Assembly: GCA_903825255.1 (NCBI GenBank)
Contig: CAIJZZ010000045.1
Coordinates: forward strand, 1-44,927
Length of the DNA: 44,927 nucleotides
From: an uncultured bacterium
GTDB lineage: Bacteria; Patescibacteriota; Minisyncoccia; Phycocordibacterales; UBA9973
Direction of reading: 5' to 3'
The notes beneath the pieces were generated by a model, which saw nothing but the letters and a program-made list of their open reading frames with translations, had not been told where the DNA came from and ran no database searches. The first letter of the stretch is position 1, and every line of letters begins with the position of its first letter. Of the stretch, positions 39,438 through 44,927 are shown one piece after another. A program made the translations under genes and the position numbers.

Positions 39438-42434
39438 TTATGCTGATATACCTTGAAATTCATTAATATACTCACTTACTACACAATTATTTATATACTT
39501 AGCTGATTCAGAATCTAATTTAATGTTTGTTTTTTCAAAGCCACCAATAACCATTTGCATCATCAATCCATCAAAATAACTTTCATTGTTTAATAATTTA
39601 GCATTAAGTAACACTTTCTCATCAGCTTGTTTCTTAATATCTAAAAGAGTTTCTCCTATTTCACTCTCTCGTGTAGTTATGTTTCCTTTCTCTATTATTC
39701 GTTTATGAATACGAGCATACTTAGCATCGTTTTCATATTTTGCTTTCAATAAATTATTCCTGCGGTTTAGTTCTGTTACTTTGTCATAGATCTGCTGTAA
39801 TGAACCAATATTTTGAGTCATCTCTTCTTGTGTAATTTCATCTAGATTCTTTTTATTAAATAATCTTTTTAGCTCATCATATAACAAAACAAAGTGTGGG
39901 TCCTTTGGATCGAAATTTCCACCAAGTGCTTCACGAGTTTTCCGAAGCATATTTTTAAGCTGATCTGCGATTACAAGCTCCTCTTCTGAAACTTTGTGGA
40001 ACATAAAGATAATATCTTCCAACGCAATGTTTAAAAGATTTGTTGTATCAGTACTATTCTGAAGAGAATCTTTAAGATTAAGTAACTCTAAGCGGTGGGA
40101 GGTTTCATTATAGAGTTCATTGAGTTTCTTAAAATCAATCTTCTCTAATAATTCATAGTGACCCTGCAGACGAATGATGTTATATAAATTTCTTGCTTTC
40201 TCTAAAGCTTTTTTAAGCTCCAATATTACCTTACGATCTTCTATCTGATTAATTTGTTGAGAGAAAGTTTCAGCATTATTTAAATCATAATGATACAACA
40301 TCTCTTTTATCTCCTGTATGTCTTGTTCAATTTCTTCTTTAGAAGCAAACAATCCAGAATATGTCTGCATTTCATCTCCGAGCTCTAATTGCAATTCATC
40401 AAAATATGCTTTATTGGTAGCATCAAATTCCTTACGAATATCTGCAAAATCTACAACATATCCATATCTGAATTCCTTATATGGCCTATTTACTCTCGTA
40501 AGTGTTTGAAGTAAGTTATGATCTTTAATTATTCTACCTATATAAAGTTTCTTGAGTCTCTTGGCATCAAAACCTGTAAGTAACATATTGTATACAAACA
40601 ATAAATCTATTTCACCAGCTTTAAAATCTTCTACTGCATCCTTCTTGTCATCTTTTGAACCAACATCATAAAGTATAAGAGATGCTGTTAATTTTTTAGT
40701 GTCTTTATATTTTCTTTCAAAAATCTCAAACATCTTCTTAGCTTGATCAGAACTATCACAAACAACCATTCCACCGATATTGTTATCAGCAAATCTAATT
40801 CTACTTTTAACAAAATCTTCAACTATATATTCAAGCATTGGCTCTACAAATTTCTCATGTGAATATATAACACGTTTTTCTACATCACCACTCATCACTT
40901 CAACTTCTTTTAAGGTTTTCTCTAGTTGAATTTTATAATTATTCTCTATGCCTTCTCTTATTAATTTAAGAGTATAGCCATCTGCGATAGATGCGTTGTA
41001 ATAATATTTATGAATATAGTCTCCAAAGATTTCTCTTGAGAATCTATCCTTTGTGATAAGAGGTGTTCCTGTTAGTCCAATTAGTATAGCTTTACGATCC
41101 GAGCTAAAAAGATTAGCTAAGAAACTTCCTGTTGGGCTATAACTTCTATGTACTTCATCTAAGAAATAAACTCTTTGTGTATTTATATTATAATCAACTG
41201 TCTTTAATATATCAGTGTCATCTTTAAACTTTTGAATGTTCACAACTGTAATTTCTCTTTTACCTGATAGGTTGTGAATTGCTGTTAACAAATTAAAATC
41301 TTTTGTGAGTTCTTCTTTGGAATTAACTATGTGCACAGTAAGACCACGATTTACAAACTCGTTCTTAGCTTGAATCATTAGATCAATTCTATCTACTATA
41401 AAATAGAACTTAGGAATTATTCCTTTCTTTTGATAATAATCTGTTAAATAATGAACATTATAAAAAGCTAACGCAGTTTTACCACTACCTTGTGTGTGCC
41501 AAATAATGCCTTTGTTTATTCCACTTTCTAATTTATTTTCAATCGCCTTTGTTGCAAACAATTGTGGGTAACGCATTATGTGTTTTTCAAGTCCGTTCTT
41601 CTCTTGAACATAAGCAATACTATATCGCAAAAACATAGCTATTCTTTCTTTACTAAACAACGAAGTTAAAATCCGATTTGTAGGAGTATAGTTATCTTTA
41701 TTAGTTATAAACTCAGGAGAATGTTTTATTGCTAGTAAATTGTTATCTTTCAATACAAAATTTTCAATGTCTTCATCTTCTTCTTTTAGGACCTTAGTTA
41801 AATCAATCTTTTCTTCTTCCCTGAAACAATTAAAGTTCGCATTCTGATATGATGGAGTTCCATAAAATGCTCCTTGAATAGGAACGATTGACTCAGAATC
41901 GTATTCCATATTGTTAGAAAAAACGAGAATCTGAGAAATGTTTATAAATTTCTTAAACTTTTTATTTTTAAATCTTACATTTATTCTATTTCTCTCTGCG
42001 AGTATTCCTTCTTGATTATTTGGTTTTTTAACTTCAATAAACACAAGAGGCATACCATTAATAAGAAGTGTGATGTCTGGACGAAATTCATCATCTCCGT
42101 TCTTGTAAGTAAGTTCAGTAACTACATTAAATGTGTTATTACTAAAATCTTTAAAATCTATAAGTTTTATCCCAGATGTTGCTATCAACTTATTATAAAA
42201 TTCTTGTCCAAGATCATCATTATCAAGAGCAAGAGAAACTTCATCAAAAGTTTTCTTTATGTCGTGCTCTTCAACATCTTTATTTATTTTTAAAAGACTC
42301 TCTCTGAATATATCAGTAAAGATATTTGTATTCTCATCTATCTTCGCATTTGAAAGAGAAATATAATCATATCCTAATTTAGATAGATGTAATATTGCTG
42401 GAATCTTTACTCTTGTGTTTTCATTGAAAGCCAT
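39438..42434 (-). CDS. hsdR: Type I restriction endonuclease subunit R
   Basis: 998 aa. N-terminal PD-(D/E)xK nuclease: FRPDITLLINGMPLVFIEVKKP with D120, E134 and K136. Helicase motor: Walker A TQGSGKTAL (314-322), DEVH box (426-429), GLTGTP and the later TRVNRPYK-type motif VI. A helical C-terminal part binds the HsdM/HsdS complex. Complete, intact frame. Between the DUF4268 gene and hsdM, 16 and 1 bp away. Confidence 0.97.
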   Translation of the reverse strand: MAFNENTRVKIPAILHLSKLGYDYISLSNAKIDENTNIFTDIFRESLLKINKDVEEHDIKKTFDEVSLALDNDDLGQEFYNKLIATSGIKLIDFKDFSNNTFNVVTELTYKNGDDEFRPDITLLINGMPLVFIEVKKPNNQEGILAERNRINVRFKNKKFKKFINISQILVFSNNMEYDSESIVPIQGAFYGTPSYQNANFNCFREEEKIDLTKVLKEEDEDIENFVLKDNNLLAIKHSPEFITNKDNYTPTNRILTSLFSKERIAMFLRYSIAYVQEKNGLEKHIMRYPQLFATKAIENKLESGINKGIIWHTQGSGKTALAFYNVHYLTDYYQKKGIIPKFYFIVDRIDLMIQAKNEFVNRGLTVHIVNSKEELTKDFNLLTAIHNLSGKREITVVNIQKFKDDTDILKTVDYNINTQRVYFLDEVHRSYSPTGSFLANLFSSDRKAILIGLTGTPLITKDRFSREIFGDYIHKYYYNASIADGYTLKLIREGIENNYKIQLEKTLKEVEVMSGDVEKRVIYSHEKFVEPMLEYIVEDFVKSRIRFADNNIGGMVVCDSSDQAKKMFEIFERKYKDTKKLTASLILYDVGSKDDKKDAVEDFKAGEIDLLFVYNMLLTGFDAKRLKKLYIGRIIKDHNLLQTLTRVNRPYKEFRYGYVVDFADIRKEFDATNKAYFDELQLELGDEMQTYSGLFASKEEIEQDIQEIKEMLYHYDLNNAETFSQQINQIEDRKVILELKKALEKARNLYNIIRLQGHYELLEKIDFKKLNELYNETSHRLELLNLKDSLQNSTDTTNLLNIALEDIIFMFHKVSEEELVIADQLKNMLRKTREALGGNFDPKDPHFVLLYDELKRLFNKKNLDEITQEEMTQNIGSLQQIYDKVTELNRRNNLLKAKYENDAKYARIHKRIIEKGNITTRESEIGETLLDIKKQADEKVLLNAKLLNNESYFDGLMMQMVIGGFEKTNIKLDSESAKYINNCVVSEYINEFQGISA

Positions 42435-42450
42435 AAATTTATTTTAATTA

Positions 42451-43548
42451 TTATAAGTTTTTTATAGGTTCAGTAAATGCTTTCTTCATTCTTTCCAATC
42501 CATCAATCAAAAAGTCATTCATTTTCTTATGATCTGCTTCTTCAAAAATACTAACACCATCTAACTGCCACTTAATTCTACAAGTAACCTTGTCATCCAT
42601 TCTTGCCCAAATTAAAGGTGCTCCAAAATCCTTTTCTATTTGCTCCTTTTGTTTAAAGAAATAATCAAAAACTTCTTTGTTTTGAGCTACTCCTTTATTT
42701 ATGTATATTTCTACTCTAGCGTAGGACCTAGTAACAACTAAGTTTATATTTATTCCACTTACTCCCGAACCAATACCGATCCACGCATCCTTACTTGGGC
42801 TTAAGTTTGCACATAAATTATTCTTTTTATTTACTTCCTTTAAAAAATCTGTCCAGAATTCATATCTTACTGAGTATCTATTTTCTAGTTCTTCTTGATT
42901 ACCTATTTCTTCTCTGTTCTTTGATGCAACTTTTATAATATAATCTTCAGCTTCTTTAATAGGTATGATCTGAGAAAAATCTAAAAGAAACTTTTCTCCT
43001 AGTTTGTAAGGTGTAACTTTAAAACATTGAACCCTCAACCCAAAGTTAAGGAGCCATAAAACAGTTGAAGTCACTTCTTTTCTAAACTCGTGAGCAACCA
43101 TTATAAGTCTTTGACTATTTCCAGTATTCAATTTCTCTTTAAAATCTTCATCATCAAAAAAATCTTCCAAAAGCTGTTTAGCACTTTCTTTTATTCCATT
43201 CTTTTTTAAATACTCGTCAAAAATATCTTCAATACCTTCACTAGTTAAGCTTGAACAATATGATGCATATTTTAATGATTGCCATACGACATTCCTACCA
43301 GTATCATCTAGTTTGTTTTCAATAACTACTAAATTACCTTTCTTGTCTAAAGCAAGAAGATCAAGTCTTTCATTTGTATCATCAAAACCTGCAAATTCTT
43401 TTTGAATAATAAGAAGATCCTCACCTAGCGATAAAGGATTTTTTGCTATCCATTCTTGGAGATGTTGTCTTTCTTTAAAACCTGCTGATTTAAAGGTGAC
43501 TTCTTCAAGCTGTTCAATGTCATTCTTGTCTTTATTTATTAAATACAT
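42451..43548 (-). CDS. Nuclease-like protein with C-terminal DUF4268
   Basis: 365 aa. The N-terminal half contains a restriction-like core RLDLLALDKKGNLVVIENKLDD (D63, E77, K79) followed by QSLKYASY, as in NucS- or DUF91-like proteins. The C-terminal half (RYEFWTDFLKEVN, WIGIGSGVSGININLVV and YFFKQKEQIEKDFG) matches DUF4268. It is the first gene before hsdR, 16 bp apart, so probably part of the restriction operon. Role unproven: extra nuclease or regulator. Confidence 0.8.
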   Translation of the reverse strand: MYLINKDKNDIEQLEEVTFKSAGFKERQHLQEWIAKNPLSLGEDLLIIQKEFAGFDDTNERLDLLALDKKGNLVVIENKLDDTGRNVVWQSLKYASYCSSLTSEGIEDIFDEYLKKNGIKESAKQLLEDFFDDEDFKEKLNTGNSQRLIMVAHEFRKEVTSTVLWLLNFGLRVQCFKVTPYKLGEKFLLDFSQIIPIKEAEDYIIKVASKNREEIGNQEELENRYSVRYEFWTDFLKEVNKKNNLCANLSPSKDAWIGIGSGVSGININLVVTRSYARVEIYINKGVAQNKEVFDYFFKQKEQIEKDFGAPLIWARMDDKVTCRIKWQLDGVSIFEEADHKKMNDFLIDGLERMKKAFTEPIKNL

Positions 43549-43752
43549 AATCTATATATAAAAACCTTGTAGTTAAAACTCTTTTCAGCATACCACCAAA
43601 AGCTTATTTTTAAAAGAGATTTCTGAATAGATTTTTAAAGGCGTCTGCGGGCGCAACCGCAAGAACAAAAGCATTTGCACCCATAGGATAAACTACAAAG
43701 AAGATATATATCCAAGCATATACAACTCACACAATACAAGATAGAATATGAG
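43549..43752. other. Intergenic region without a clear gene
   Basis: About 200 bp. It holds a TATATA-type -10 box 6 nt before the DUF4268 ATG and a small GC-rich hairpin near 43645-43665 (TGCGG/CCGCA), otherwise nothing recognised. Confidence 0.4.
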
Positions 43753-43920
43753 CTATTCTTCTGAACCCATTGACTCTCTCATCTGCTGTAATATTAACAT
43801 CACCTCCACGTCATCTGGAATATACACCTCTCCACACTTAGGACATCTAGTCTCACAGCAAGGACAATAATTAAAACTACACTTCTTACAGTCCACAGGT
43901 TTTATTTCAATAGGTTGCAT
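43753..43920 (-). CDS. Small Cys-rich zinc-ribbon protein (55 aa)
   Basis: Begins MQPIEIKPVDCKKCSFNYCP and continues CCETRCPKCGEVYIP; seven cysteines within 20 residues, including C11-x2-C14 and C26-x2-C29, point to one or two zinc sites. The acidic helical end is RESMGSEE. A perfect TATAAT lies exactly 6 nt before the ATG, so its transcript is probably leaderless. It may regulate the restriction operon downstream, by position only. Confidence 0.7.
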   Translation of the reverse strand: MQPIEIKPVDCKKCSFNYCPCCETRCPKCGEVYIPDDVEVMLILQQMRESMGSEE

Positions 43921-43926
43921 ACATTT

Positions 43927-43932
43927 ATTATA
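43927..43932 (-). promoter_or_regulatory. -10 box, leaderless type
   Basis: Perfect TATAAT, 6 nt, ATG on the minus strand; no clear -35. Confidence 0.55.
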
Positions 43933-43956
43933 CTTAAAATTTATAAACAGGAAAAC

Positions 43957-43992
43957 AAAAAAACGGTGAGCCCAGAATTAGGACCCACCGTT
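43957..43992 (-). terminator. Intrinsic terminator after the 77-aa gene
   Basis: AACGGTG with CACCGTT (43962-43968/43986-43992), extended by five inner pairs including wobbles, then seven T on the minus strand. Confidence 0.85.
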
Positions 43993-44008
43993 CAATGTTT
44001 ATCTATTA

Positions 44009-44242
44009 TTACCAAATTGAATTCTCTAGTTCATCAATCCAATTCCTAGCTTCATCTTCTGAAACATAAGGAATTTGATTAATATTTACCTCTCGACCCT
44101 CCCCATCTTCCATATTCTCGCATAATAGACGATAGATAGTTCTTTTCTGATAACTTGTTGCCATTCCTGGTTCGTCTGTACCCTCAAAAAAGAAACTACG
44201 TCTTGAGCCACCAAGGTTTGCTTGTAAAGTTTGTGTAATCAT
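44009..44242 (-). CDS. Small protein with KQ-type C-terminal motif (77 aa)
   Basis: Begins MITQTLQANLGGSRRSFFFE; the part ATSYQKRTIYRLLCENM followed by ISEDEARNWIDEL-like end (VSEDEARNWIDELEN) resembles the short module A-T-x-x-Q-x-x-x-x-x-L ... S-x-x-x-A-x-x-x-I-x-x-L seen at the ends of many phage and plasmid proteins. The upstream neighbour has the same module. Last gene before a terminator; TAATAT lies 6 nt before the ATG. Confidence 0.55.
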   Translation of the reverse strand: MITQTLQANLGGSRRSFFFEGTDEPGMATSYQKRTIYRLLCENMEDGEGREVNINQIPYVSEDEARNWIDELENSIW

Positions 44243-44262
44243 AAATTTATATTAGTTAATAA

Positions 44263-44835
44263 TTATTTTACTGGCATAAGTTTTTGAATCAATTCAGAAC
44301 ATTGGAATTTAGATAAGTATGGAGAGGCTAAAGCTGACAAGAATTCCTCTTTATCTTCTTCATCACAATTCTTCACTAACTTGGTTAAGAAGTTGCGTTG
44401 CTTATCTGTAGCCTCTTGTGATATCTCTTCATCACCAAAGAAAGCTGGAGAATCTGAATCAACTTCATCCTTAGCTTTATTTGTAGATTGATTAATTGTT
44501 TTGAAATACAGAGCATCCATATTCTTAATTCCTCTAACTACTGCATCAACTAAAGAATTTCCAAAACTGTATCTTACTCCACGTTCAAGAAATTTATTCA
44601 TACGATTTACTGTAGCTGAACCTCTCCCAACTGAAATTACTTCATTGCCAATTTTTAAGGTACAAATAAAAGCAATTAACCCAGGTACGTTTTTTAATGT
44701 AGCTAATGTTTCTTTGTCTTCTTCAATAATCGCTGTGATGTTATAAGTGCCTACATTCTTTGCTACTTCTTCTTGAATAGGATTTAGTCTTTCTTTTGTT
44801 TTGTATGGTGGAATACTATTTTTGTATGTGTTCAT
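44263..44835 (-). CDS. Phage-like hypothetical protein (possible ssDNA-annealing type)
   Basis: 190 aa. The N-terminal 120 residues have strand-rich text with ISVGRGSATVNRMNKFLERG and SFGNSLVDAVVRGIKNMDAL, a pattern that faintly recalls phage recombination (Rad52/ERF-like) proteins. The C-terminal 50 residues hold ATDKQRNFLTKLV and LSKFQCSELIQKLM, the same module as in the next gene. Function not established. Confidence 0.5.
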   Translation of the reverse strand: MNTYKNSIPPYKTKERLNPIQEEVAKNVGTYNITAIIEEDKETLATLKNVPGLIAFICTLKIGNEVISVGRGSATVNRMNKFLERGVRYSFGNSLVDAVVRGIKNMDALYFKTINQSTNKAKDEVDSDSPAFFGDEEISQEATDKQRNFLTKLVKNCDEEDKEEFLSALASPYLSKFQCSELIQKLMPVK

Positions 44836-44839
44836 GATG

Positions 44840-44927
44840 TTAAGTTATTTTTTTAATAATAATTGAATTTTGGAGATATTCGACTAGGACTTTTTCTCCA
44901 ATACAAAAACCACATATCTTTTCTAAT
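44840..44927 (-). CDS. Possible C-terminal end of a gene cut by the window edge
   Basis: An open frame enters from the right edge and stops at 44840, 4 nt before the next ATG (28 codons, containing ICGFCIGEKVLVEYL). Operon-like spacing supports it, but it is too short to identify. Confidence 0.35.
   Translation of the reverse strand, partial: LEKICGFCIGEKVLVEYLQNSIIIKKIT

Noticed and set aside
39438-42434. Frameshift or truncation in hsdR
   Set aside because: The frame is continuous, with nuclease, Walker A, DEVH and C-terminal parts in normal order and length.

Overview
The window is AT-rich, gene-dense DNA that fits a Candidate Phyla Radiation (Patescibacteria, Parcubacteria-like) bacterium. 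This placement is an inference. It rests on a 16S rRNA 5' end with a Parcubacteria-like variant of the 27F site, an spc operon with no rpmD (uL30), an archaeal-looking UMP kinase, ribosomal proteins with Lys/Ala/Glu-rich tails, palindromic elements inside ribosomal genes, a surface protein with WG-N-GWI and Cys-Pro-Asn repeats, and a near absence of Shine-Dalgarno sequences.

Layout, nearly all on the minus strand. 1-582: 5' part of a 16S rRNA gene with its leader and a strong promoter that abuts map. 582-3762: map, pyrH and adk; a divergent adk paralog; a small hypothetical gene. 3784-7717: secY-rplO-rpsE-rplR-rplF-rpsH-rpsN. 7718-9546: an accessory insert that splits the spc operon. It holds two unrelated small genes, each between the same pair of repeats (about 65 and 115 bp), and between them a retropepsin-like/DUF5678-like gene pair. 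9558-13538: rplE-rplX-rplN-rpsQ-rpmC-rplP-rpsC-rplV-rpsS. 13608-16845: a six-gene operon of coiled-coil and membrane proteins between rpsS and rplB. 16927-21015: rplB-rplW-rplD-rplC-rpsJ-tuf. 21256-26289: fusA, rpsG and rpsL, mixed with hypotheticals and a solitary Cas2/PaaX-C-like gene bracketed by two large palindromes. 26380-28659: a repeat-rich surface protein. 28729-29352: a 5'-truncated comEC fragment that marks a sharp junction.

From about 29353 to the end the window is an accessory and defence island. It opens with about 1 kb lacking a clear gene but holding a strong promoter and several long hairpins (a candidate structured RNA). Next comes an operon of a Cys-rich protein, an unknown, a zeta-toxin-like P-loop protein, a GIY-YIG protein and a 50-aa protein. 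This operon is headed by a textbook SAM-I (S-box) riboswitch with its own antiterminator and terminator. Upstream are a zincin metallopeptidase and a three-gene ABC-3C-type set (SMEK nuclease, middle component, DUF2326 ATPase), then hsdS-hsdM-hsdR and a DUF4268 nuclease-like protein, then small Cys-rich and phage-like proteins.

Three themes deserve most attention. (1) A SAM-sensing OFF switch sits beside a SAM-consuming type I restriction system and controls genes with no visible link to methionine. (2) There is a possible four-component ABC-3C-zincin locus. (3) Expression signals are unusual: many genes have a -10 box exactly 6 nt before the ATG (leaderless mRNAs), while rRNA, tuf, fusA, rpsS and rpsL leaders begin at or near +1 with a short hairpin and T-run.
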